A DNA stretch of 5,792 nucleotides from CAZWCX01 sp964632945 (GTDB lineage: Bacteria; Planctomycetota; MHYJ01; WSZJ01; CAZWCX01): contig CAZWCX010000232.1 in NCBI GenBank assembly GCA_964632945.1, positions 1 through 5,792 of the forward strand, given 5' to 3'. The notes below the pieces were generated by a model. The model was not told the DNA's origin. It searched no databases and saw only the letters and a list, made by a program, of their open reading frames with translations. The translations under genes were made by a program, and so were the position numbers. Below are positions 1-5,497 of this stretch, piece by piece. Positions within the stretch are counted from its first letter, which is position 1; every line of letters begins with the position of its first letter.

Positions 1-16
1 AGCCGCTGGCGCGGCT
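1..16. terminator. Possible stem-loop downstream of the phosphatase gene
   Basis: AGCCGC (1-6) pairs perfectly with GCGGCT (11-16) around TGGC. It lies 17-32 bp beyond the phosphatase stop codon, a usual distance for a terminator. On the minus strand the following bases are outside the window, so a U-tract cannot be judged. On the plus strand it is followed by TCATGAATAAT, so it could instead end a gene to the left. Confidence 0.4.
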
Positions 17-32
17 TCATGAATAATCCGGG

Positions 33-2297
33 CTAGCCCGTGTCTCCGTCGAGCTTCCGGGCGATGCTCAGGATCGTGATGTCGTCGCTCTGGTCCGCCG
101 TCGCCCGGTGTCGATCCAGCGCGCCCACCAGGCCCTGGACCAGGTCGTGCGAGGACTTCTCCGCGTTGGCGTTCACCAGCTTGAGCAACTGCTTCTCCGT
201 GAACTCGCCCCCCTTGGGGTCCATCGCCTCCACCACCCCGTCGGTGTAGAGAAGGATCCGGTCGCCGGGTTCGAAGCTCACGTACTCCGACCGAAGCGAC
301 CGTTCGAAGGTCGCCCCCGAGAAGAGGCCGATCGCCGTCCCCGAGATCGACAGGTACTGGCTCAACCCGAAATCCCGGGTCCACACCAGCGCCGGGTTAT
401 GGCCGCAATTCACGACCTCCAGCGTGTTCCGCTCACGGTCGAGAATGCCGTAGATCGCGGAAACGAACATTCCGCGGCGAATGTCCCGGCTCACGATCTC
501 GTTCACACGGATCACCGTGTCGACGGCGCTCTCGCACATGCGTGAGAGCATGCGAAAGACGCTTCGGACCATCACCATCACCATGGCGCCGGTGATGTTC
601 TTGCCGGACACGTCCGCGACGATGATGCCCAGACGTCGGTCGTCCAGGGGCAGAAAATCGACGTAGTCCCCTCCGACGGCCAGGGCCGGCTTGTAGTAGA
701 AGGCGAGGTCGTACGCCGGCAGGACCGGGGCCTCGGTCGGAATGAGCTTCTCCTGAATCTCCTGCGCGCGCTTCAGTTCCTCCGGGAGGACATGCTCCGG
801 CTCCTCTTCGGGCGGCTGCTGGGGCAGGAACTCGACGAGCGCCCCTTTCAACTCGTCCAGATCCACCGGTTTCACGAAGTATCGGATCTTCGGATAGCTC
901 GCCACTTCGAAGGCGTCCTGGAACTGGGCGTGACCGGTGATGACGATCACCGGAAGCTCGCGGCGCGCCTCGGTGAGATTGGCCAGGATTTCGAGACCCG
1001 AAATCCCCGGCATCTTGATCTCCATGATCAGGCACTGGACATCGCCCCGGGAGCGCACGTGATCCCAGGCCTTGCGCCCGTCCATGTACTTGATGACCGT
1101 GAATCCCCACTCCTCGAGATCGAGCGGATAGCCGCCGGCATCGATCTCCTCCGGGTCGCAGACCAGGACCGTCCCTTCGAGGTTCGTCGGCAGTTCCTCC
1201 GCCTCCTTGCGGATCTTCAACGTCTTGAAGAGGCGGGTCATCGCCTCCTGCACCTGCGCGGGATCGGCCCGATTTTCCAGGAGCTGGGCGGAGACCTGCT
1301 CGTACAGCTTGACGAATTCGGCCGGGGCCGGCGCGATCAAGTCCATGGCCCGGCGTAATTGTTCGGGGTCCACTTTCCCCGTCAGCAGATCCGCCACCAC
1401 GGGCGAGCTTCGCAGGGTCGCATCGAACGCCCGCAGGAGCCGGAACGGATCGACGGACGCCGGATCGGCGAAGTTCTCGCCGAAGAGGAGCTTCTGCATT
1501 TCGGGCGACAGGGAGGCCGCGATCTGCGCGACCGAATCGCGCAATTCGGTCACCCCCTGCCCGCCCAGGCGCTCCGCAACCAGCTTCTGAAAGTATTGCC
1601 GTACGGTCACCGCGGCGGTTTCGGCGTCGAGGGAGCGCACGCTTTCCTGAATCGAATCGAAAAAGCGGACCACGCCGTCCGCCCCCGAAGCGGGGTCGCC
1701 GGGCGCCTGCCTCGCGCTGGTGTCGAACAGGCCTTGGATGACCGCGAGCGTATCCTCGCGCGTGCGCGCTCCGGCTTCCACGAGCGCCTCGGCCACCTCG
1801 CGGGTCTCCTGCGAAATCGCCGGACCCCCGGCGCCGGAGCCGGCCGCCCCAACTTCCTGATCCCCCTCCACGCTGACGAAGCGAAGTTCATTGACCTTGA
1901 TGTGATCCATCTTCGCCAGCAACTCGGGCATGACGTGATCGTCCTTGAGCGCGTCCTCTGCCTTCATGCAAAGCAATCGGACCAGCTCGAGAAACTCCTC
2001 ACGGGTCACGCCGCGGGAAATCTTGAAACTGGCGAGGTGCTTGCTGCGCAGCATCTCGGCGAAGGTCTTGAAGGAGGCCGATTCGTCCTTGATCGGCCGC
2101 CCCTCGACGATGAGCAGGCCTTCCGTCACTCCCACGTGGAGGGAGTCCTGGCCGCCGAGGACGGTTTCGATGACGCCGAAGCAGGCATCCATGTCCTTCT
2201 GGACCTGCGGGTGGGTGGCGGCGTACATCCGGAGCGTGCGGACGACGCGCGTGAGCCCCTTGAGCAGTTCAAGGACTTGAGCCTGCAGGTCGGCCAT
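33..2297 (-). CDS. Receiver-domain PP2C (RsbU/SpoIIE-type) serine/threonine phosphatase with unknown N-terminal half
   Basis: A 754-aa soluble protein with no signal peptide or membrane segment. Residues 1-145 form a mixed alpha/beta domain containing RTLRMYAATHP and LLIVEGRPI. Residues about 150-165 are a Gly/Ala linker, and 165-368 are mostly helical and not recognised. Residues 375-490 are a response-regulator receiver: D381 survives from the acidic pocket, and T454 and K476 are in place, but the phosphoacceptor position is E426 (in MEIKMPG) instead of Asp. A helical linker at 505-520 leads to a full SpoIIE/RsbU PP2C domain (525-747) with GGDYVDF (D544, D547), ADVSGKN (D562), NCGHNPAL, LLYTDGVVEA (D686) and SDDIT (D738, D739), the usual metal-binding acids. 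In this family the phosphatase removes phosphate from serine on STAS-type anti-sigma antagonists; the substrate here is not visible. The ATG has GGAG 6 nt upstream. The gene is monocistronic as far as the window shows and has its own promoter. Confidence 0.93.
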   Translation of the reverse strand: MADLQAQVLELLKGLTRVVRTLRMYAATHPQVQKDMDACFGVIETVLGGQDSLHVGVTEGLLIVEGRPIKDESASFKTFAEMLRSKHLASFKISRGVTREEFLELVRLLCMKAEDALKDDHVMPELLAKMDHIKVNELRFVSVEGDQEVGAAGSGAGGPAISQETREVAEALVEAGARTREDTLAVIQGLFDTSARQAPGDPASGADGVVRFFDSIQESVRSLDAETAAVTVRQYFQKLVAERLGGQGVTELRDSVAQIAASLSPEMQKLLFGENFADPASVDPFRLLRAFDATLRSSPVVADLLTGKVDPEQLRRAMDLIAPAPAEFVKLYEQVSAQLLENRADPAQVQEAMTRLFKTLKIRKEAEELPTNLEGTVLVCDPEEIDAGGYPLDLEEWGFTVIKYMDGRKAWDHVRSRGDVQCLIMEIKMPGISGLEILANLTEARRELPVIVITGHAQFQDAFEVASYPKIRYFVKPVDLDELKGALVEFLPQQPPEEEPEHVLPEELKRAQEIQEKLIPTEAPVLPAYDLAFYYKPALAVGGDYVDFLPLDDRRLGIIVADVSGKNITGAMVMVMVRSVFRMLSRMCESAVDTVIRVNEIVSRDIRRGMFVSAIYGILDRERNTLEVVNCGHNPALVWTRDFGLSQYLSISGTAIGLFSGATFERSLRSEYVSFEPGDRILLYTDGVVEAMDPKGGEFTEKQLLKLVNANAEKSSHDLVQGLVGALDRHRATADQSDDITILSIARKLDGDTG

Positions 2298-2303
2298 TGC
2301 GGA

Positions 2304-2307
2304 CTCC
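2304..2307 (-). promoter_or_regulatory. Shine-Dalgarno site of the phosphatase gene
   Basis: GGAG on the minus strand, 6 nt before the ATG at 2297. It lies in a perfect 10-bp palindrome, CTCCGCGGAG (2304-2313). An uninterrupted run of eight G on the plus strand (C in the mRNA) is at 2315-2322, just upstream in the leader. Confidence 0.6.
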
Positions 2308-2339
2308 GCGGAGAGGGGGGGGAACGGCTCCCTGAAACG

Positions 2340-2368
2340 ATCTTAGGGCGGCCCACCGGACCGGTCAA
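2340..2368 (-). promoter_or_regulatory. Sigma70-like promoter for the phosphatase gene
   Basis: On the minus strand, -35 TTGACC (2368-2363) is followed by a 17-bp spacer and -10 TAAGAT (2345-2340). This matches 5/6 and 4/6 of the consensus at ideal spacing. A start point near 2333 would leave a leader of about 35 nt before the ATG at 2297. The imperfect palindrome ACCGG-A-CCGGT (2355-2365) overlaps the spacer and the edge of the -35 box and could be a protein-binding site. Assigned by sequence only. Confidence 0.6.
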
Positions 2369-2388
2369 TGCTTTCGCGGAATCGCCGT

Positions 2389-2422
2389 CCCCCGCCCGCG
2401 GGGGCCGCCCCCGGAGGCGGCC
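2389..2422. repeat. Two overlapping GC-rich inverted repeats between divergent promoters
   Basis: CCCCCGC/GCGGGGG pairs 2389-2395 with 2398-2404. GGCCGCC/GGCGGCC pairs 2403-2409 with 2416-2422 around a 6-nt loop. Both are perfect 7-bp arms and they share 2 bp, so they are alternatives or stacked stems. They lie in the roughly 98-bp gap between the two -35 boxes. They could be an operator, a barrier to transcription crossing between the promoters, or simply a product of high GC content. No T-tract follows, so a classic terminator is unlikely. Confidence 0.5.
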
Positions 2423-2466
2423 GGTCAGCCCGTCCGAAGCGGATTCAGCGGCGGCGAGGGAACGCG

Positions 2467-2496
2467 TTGACCCGGTCGTTTACGGTCTGGTAGGAT
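2467..2496 (+). promoter_or_regulatory. Sigma70-like promoter for the SurA-like lipoprotein gene
   Basis: -35 TTGACC (2467-2472), an 18-bp spacer, then -10 TAGGAT (2491-2496). The start point would be near 2503, giving a leader of about 42 nt before the ATG at 2545. The same -35 hexamer is used by the divergent phosphatase promoter. No other convincing promoter lies between it and the gene. Confidence 0.6.
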
Positions 2497-2530
2497 CTCC
2501 TCCTCGTCGCCCTGGACCGACCATTGCCCC

Positions 2531-2536
2531 GGGAGG
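2531..2536 (+). promoter_or_regulatory. Ribosome binding site that decides the start at 2545
   Basis: GGGAGG ends 8 nt before the ATG at 2545. The reading frame is open back to a TTG at 2524, but that codon has no comparable site and lies upstream of this one. The ATG also puts the hydrophobic signal segment at the normal distance from the N-terminus. Confidence 0.75.
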
Positions 2537-2544
2537 GATGCCTC

Positions 2545-3495
2545 ATGACCGGACTCGCGCGCGGCAGTCTTTGCGGATTCTTCCTCCTCCTGCTCACGGC
2601 CTGCCCCGCGCCGGCCGACTGCGTGGAGTTGAAGTCGGGGGCCCGGTTCTTCGGTACCATCGTCGAAGAGAGCGACCAACGGGTGACCCTGAGCACGCGC
2701 GACGGCACGGTGACCTTTCGACGCGAACAGATCCACACGATGACGCGGGATCGCAAGCCGGGCGACCGCAAGCCGGATCCCAAACCGGCGGGCGCGTCCG
2801 GCGGCGGCATCGTCCCGGCCACCCAGGCCGGCGCGGCCGCGGATCCCGATCCCGCCACCCTTCGCGCGGACGCGCTCCCGCAGGGTCCCCTCCCGGATCT
2901 GGTCGTGCGGGTAGGCCCCGGCGGAGTCACCCGGGCCGATTTCGAACTGCAATTGGCGAGGATCGCCCGGGACTTGGGCGCCCGACCCCTCGCGCTTTCC
3001 GGCGAGGCACGCAGTCTGGCCATGCGCGCCGCGATCGAGGAAGAACTGTTGTTCCAGGCCGCGCTGGCGGATGGGGTCGTCCGGGATCCGCGGCTCCGGG
3101 AGCGCATCCTCGCCGCCCACCGCGAGTCACGGATGACGTCCCGGCCCGATCCGGCGTCTTTCGCTCTCGCCGAGGTGCGGGCGTACTACGACGATCATCG
3201 GTCGCAGTTCTCCGCCTCGTTCGCGGAGTCGGAGACGGCGGTGCGCGAGCGGTTGGCCGATGCACGCTCCGCGGAACGATCCCACGAGGCCGGAGCCGAC
3301 CCGACCGAGCAGGATTCCGGGGCGGAGGCGGAGGAGCCGCGCCTGCGATCCGCGCTGGCGTCCGGGGTCGCCCGGGAGGCGGGGCTGCATCGCCGGATCG
3401 CCGAGGCCTGGCTCGAGAAACACGCGAAGGAGCGCACCGACGTCCTCCCCGCGCTCTACCAGCGGTTTCGTGTCGAGGTCCTCATGCGGGAGTGA
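2545..3495 (+). CDS. Exported SurA/PpiC-like protein without PPIase domain, probable lipoprotein
   Basis: A 316-aa protein. Residues 1-19 are a signal segment ending in the lipobox LTAC, which would make C20 the lipidated N-terminus; cleavage after APA (residue 24) by signal peptidase I is an alternative. Residues 26-66 form a small beta-rich domain (VELKSG, GTIVEE, RVTLSTRDG), a type often seen in exported proteins of Planctomycetota-like bacteria. Residues 67-115 are a Lys/Pro/Gly/Ala linker with a five-residue near-repeat (DRKPG, DRKPD, PKPAG; 69-83). Residues 118-222 resemble the N-terminal helical domain of SurA/PpiC chaperones: VTRADFELQL, an EEELLFQAALADGVVRDPRL helix and the YYDDHRSQF motif that normally comes just before the rotamase domain. 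That domain is missing: an acidic linker (244-265) and a C-terminal helical part (266-316) follow. A role in binding or folding exported proteins is inferred. The gene is divergent from the phosphatase and convergent with the DUF309 gene. Confidence 0.8.
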   Translation: MTGLARGSLCGFFLLLLTACPAPADCVELKSGARFFGTIVEESDQRVTLSTRDGTVTFRREQIHTMTRDRKPGDRKPDPKPAGASGGGIVPATQAGAAADPDPATLRADALPQGPLPDLVVRVGPGGVTRADFELQLARIARDLGARPLALSGEARSLAMRAAIEEELLFQAALADGVVRDPRLRERILAAHRESRMTSRPDPASFALAEVRAYYDDHRSQFSASFAESETAVRERLADARSAERSHEAGADPTEQDSGAEAEEPRLRSALASGVAREAGLHRRIAEAWLEKHAKERTDVLPALYQRFRVEVLMRE

Positions 3496-3514
3496 CCGGC
3501 GGCCCTGCCGGTCA
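3493..3514. terminator. Shared stem-loop between convergent genes, containing both stop codons
   Basis: TGACCGGC (3493-3500) pairs perfectly with GCCGGTCA (3507-3514) around a 6-nt loop. The TGA of the plus-strand lipoprotein gene and the TGA of the minus-strand DUF309 gene are the outer ends of the stem. The position fits a bidirectional transcription end, but neither side has a T-tract, so intrinsic termination is uncertain. Protection of mRNA 3' ends is another possibility. Confidence 0.5.
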
Positions 3515-3904
3515 AGACCCCGGCGGCCGGTAGACGAGGCGCGGGAAGTCCGCCGCGTCGGCATCCGCGGTCTTCTTCTGGATCATTTCATCCGCGCGCT
3601 TCTTCCAACTTCCCACGGCCATGCGCAAGGCCGGCAGGTCGATCCCGTATTCGTTCCCGGTCACCTTGCCGAGCGCCTCGACGGCGTCCGACAGGAGCTT
3701 GGACATCCCGGCGACGTTGCCCATCTCGAGTTTGTAAAGCGCCGCTGCCGTCTGGATCAACCCCTGGAGGAAGCACCGGTCGCTGCCATGGGTGTTCAGC
3801 CAGTGCTCTTCCCAGACGTCATGGGCCTCGAAGTACTCCCCCCGATTGAAGATCTCGACGCCGCGTGCCAGGACATCGTGGAATTCGCGGGTTTCTTCGT
3901 CCAC
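3512..3904 (-). CDS. DUF309 family protein
   Basis: A 130-aa cytoplasmic, mostly helical protein. It carries the DUF309 signature: FNRGEYFEAHDVWEEHW (residues 20-36), then DRCFLQGLIQTAAALYKLEMGN (42-63) and a helix with LLSDAVEALG (70-79). Length suits the family, whose biochemical role is unknown. A polar tail of about 20 residues (TADADAADFPRLVYRPPGS) follows the core. The start is GTG at 3904, chosen because AAGGAG lies 7 nt upstream and the conserved core begins soon after. The frame stays open further upstream across the divergent PrsW gene, but that stretch is antisense to a real gene and has no family similarity. It converges on the SurA-like gene with a 16-bp gap and diverges from the PrsW gene. 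Confidence 0.88.
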   Translation of the reverse strand: MDEETREFHDVLARGVEIFNRGEYFEAHDVWEEHWLNTHGSDRCFLQGLIQTAAALYKLEMGNVAGMSKLLSDAVEALGKVTGNEYGIDLPALRMAVGSWKKRADEMIQKKTADADAADFPRLVYRPPGS

Positions 3905-3988
3905 CGCGTTTCTCCTTGTCGCAAGTCCTTCTCCGCCGAAGCCATCGGACGCGGCCGCAAGCCCCGAAGCCGGAGGTAGCCTTCCCCG
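3905..3988. promoter_or_regulatory. Divergent control region between DUF309 and PrsW genes
   Basis: This 84-bp gap must contain the leaders of both genes. It holds AAGGAG (minus strand, 3917-3912), 7 nt before the GTG at 3904, and GGAGG (plus strand, 3972-3976), 12 nt before the ATG at 3989, which is a long spacing. The octamer CCGAAGCC occurs twice, at 3936-3943 and 3964-3971. I found no convincing -35/-10 pair on either strand. Confidence 0.4.
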
Positions 3989-5071
3989 ATGAGTTCCGTG
4001 ATTCCGTTCACCGCCGCGATGGCGATCGGTCCGTCTCTGCTTCTGATGTGGTACTTCCATTCCCGCGACGCCTACCCCGAGCCGCCGCGGGTCCTCTGGA
4101 CCACGTTCGGTCTCGGACTGCTGATCACTCTGCCCGTGCTCGTCTTCGCGCTGCCGGCGCTGCTGGTCTTGCGAGCCGTGGAGAATCCGTATCTTGCCGG
4201 ATTCGGCTCGGCGTTTCTCTCGGCGGCGATCCCGGAAGAGGCGTTCAAGTTCCTGGTCTTGTATTTCTACTGTACCAAACATCGCGAGTTCAACGAGCCG
4301 ATGGACGGAGTCGTCTACGGGGTCGCGGCCTCCCTGGGCTTCGCGACCCTGGAGAACGTCCTGTACGTATCGAGCGGCGGCCTGGGGCTGGCGATCCTGC
4401 GTGCGGTCACCGCGGTCCCCGGGCACGCCTTCACGGGCGCGATCATGGGCTACTATGTGGGCCGGGCCCGATTCGAACCCGCCGCGCGACGAGATCTGCT
4501 TTGGGCCGGATTCGCAATTCCGACGCTCCTGCACGGCCTGTACGACTGGCCGCTTCTGACCATCCAATCGTTGTCCCGGCAGGGGGGCGGCTTGCCGGAG
4601 AGTCAGGCCGGCATGGGACTCCTGTGCATGGGATTCGCCCTGGCCGTGCTGGTCGTGGAGGGGGTCTGGGCGATTCGGGCCGCGCGCGAGCTGCGTCGGC
4701 GCCAGGAACGCACGCTGATTGGGTTGCCGGCGGTCGCGCGGACAGGAGGCGTCCGGGAGTCGCTCGAACCGTCCTGGACCGGCGCGGCGGGCATCGGTGC
4801 TTCGCCGGCCGCCGACGAAAAACATCCGAATCCCGCCCTCGGCTGGTTCTTCATCCTCGGCGGCGGACTGCTCTCGTGCGGCGGGGCGCTCCTCACCCTG
4901 CTCGGCGTTCTCGGGGCCCTCTTGTCCCCCGGCGGGCGCGAGGCCGGCCTCAACATCCTGGCCGGAACCTGCCTGCTCGGCGTGCTCCCCCTGGCCGGCG
5001 GCCTCGTGATGTTCTGCGTCGGTATTCGCAAGCTGAATGCCCGCCCCTCTCCTCCGCCGCTCCCGCGGTAG
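3989..5071 (+). CDS. PrsW-family intramembrane metalloprotease with C-terminal membrane extension
   Basis: A 360-aa polytopic membrane protein. The core (about 1-232) has the PrsW landmarks in order: PEEAFKF with EExxK at 83-87, the MDGVVYGVAASLGFATLENV block (105-124, E122), VPGHAFTGAIMGYYVG (H146), and LLHGLYDW (H182, D186). The Glu and His residues are those expected to bind the catalytic metal. About seven hydrophobic segments are visible in the core. PrsW of Bacillus subtilis performs site-1 cleavage of the anti-sigma factor RsiW, but distant members cut unknown substrates, so the target here is open. A soluble linker (232-283) is followed by two further membrane segments (about 284-312 and 322-346) and a Pro-rich tail. 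This makes it much longer than the B. subtilis protein of about 220 aa. The ATG at 3989 precedes the first hydrophobic segment; its GGAGG is 12 nt away. It converges on the 133-aa gene with an 18-bp gap. Confidence 0.9.
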   Translation: MSSVIPFTAAMAIGPSLLLMWYFHSRDAYPEPPRVLWTTFGLGLLITLPVLVFALPALLVLRAVENPYLAGFGSAFLSAAIPEEAFKFLVLYFYCTKHREFNEPMDGVVYGVAASLGFATLENVLYVSSGGLGLAILRAVTAVPGHAFTGAIMGYYVGRARFEPAARRDLLWAGFAIPTLLHGLYDWPLLTIQSLSRQGGGLPESQAGMGLLCMGFALAVLVVEGVWAIRAARELRRRQERTLIGLPAVARTGGVRESLEPSWTGAAGIGASPAADEKHPNPALGWFFILGGGLLSCGGALLTLLGVLGALLSPGGREAGLNILAGTCLLGVLPLAGGLVMFCVGIRKLNARPSPPPLPR

Positions 5072-5089
5072 CCCGGCGGGTCGGCACCC

Positions 5090-5491
5090 TCACAAGATCC
5101 GCTTGATGGTGTATTTCCGCTCTTCGAGCCATTGCACGAACCACTCTTGCCCCTTGTAGAGCACCAGACTCTGCTGATCCAGGTGCGGGAGCAGGTGCTT
5201 CACGGTCAACTCGAGCGTGTTCGCCTTCACCTCCCGCTCGGACACCACGTTCTCCGGCGTGAAGTCGTCCGGGATCGGATTCCCGAGGGAGCGGTGATAG
5301 ATGCGGGTGAGGGTATGCGGATCGAACCTCTTGAGCTGCTGCCGCATCAAGTCCAGAATCTTCTCCTCGGTTTCCCCCTTCTCCCGCAACTGGGTGATGA
5401 TGCGCCCGAGGCGGTCGAGTTCGTTCTTCGTGAATTGAGTGACCAGCGTGCTCATGCCTTCGTGCGGCATCTTGATTTCGTCCGCGGCCAT
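5090..5491 (-). CDS. Hypothetical small protein encoded directly downstream of a PilB/GspE-type ATPase
   Basis: I do not recognise this 133-aa family. The protein is cytoplasmic-looking, with no signal peptide, membrane segment or cysteine, and is rich in charged helices: about 21-37 (TKNELDRLGRIITQLRE), 41-55 and 58-68. A less structured PIPDDFTPENV stretch (73-82) follows, then an amphipathic C-terminal part with two Trp (EWFVQWLEERKYTIKRI, 116-132). The start ATG is 6 bp after the ATPase stop. GGAG (5504-5501) lies inside the last ATPase codons, 9 nt before the ATG, so translation of the two genes is probably coupled. That arrangement suggests a part in the same pilus or secretion machine, for instance as a partner of the ATPase, but nothing in the protein itself shows this. 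A second Met (residue 13) is a poorer start because it lacks a spaced ribosome site. Confidence 0.75.
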   Translation of the reverse strand: MAADEIKMPHEGMSTLVTQFTKNELDRLGRIITQLREKGETEEKILDLMRQQLKRFDPHTLTRIYHRSLGNPIPDDFTPENVVSEREVKANTLELTVKHLLPHLDQQSLVLYKGQEWFVQWLEERKYTIKRIL

Positions 5492-5497
5492 GTTCGT

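Noticed and set aside
2524..2544. TTG start for the lipoprotein gene, 21 bp upstream of the ATG
   Set aside because: The ribosome site GGGAGG lies downstream of this TTG and is correctly spaced for the ATG at 2545.
2749..2790. Short DNA repeat in the lipoprotein linker
   Set aside because: It reflects a five-residue near-repeat (DRKPG, DRKPD, PKPAG) in a flexible linker and is too short and diverged to be an independent element.
1359..3533. Plus-strand open frame of 724 codons, antisense to the phosphatase and overlapping the divergent region and lipoprotein gene
   Set aside because: It runs through a real gene on the other strand, a promoter region and a second gene in the wrong frame. Its product is Arg/Pro/Gly-rich with no recognisable domain, as expected from high GC content.
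3905..4825. Upstream 307-codon extension of the DUF309 frame
   Set aside because: It is antisense to the PrsW gene, has no family similarity, and a good ribosome site directs the GTG start at 3904.
5062..5080. Possible terminator between PrsW and the 133-aa gene (CCCGC/GCGGG)
   Set aside because: Only 5 bp with a 9-nt loop and no T-tract; a competing CCGCCG/CGGCGG pairing nearby suggests chance in GC-rich DNA.
3865..5106. Plus-strand 413-codon frame overlapping PrsW
   Set aside because: Arg/Gly/Pro-rich product, shifted frame over a clear PrsW coding sequence.
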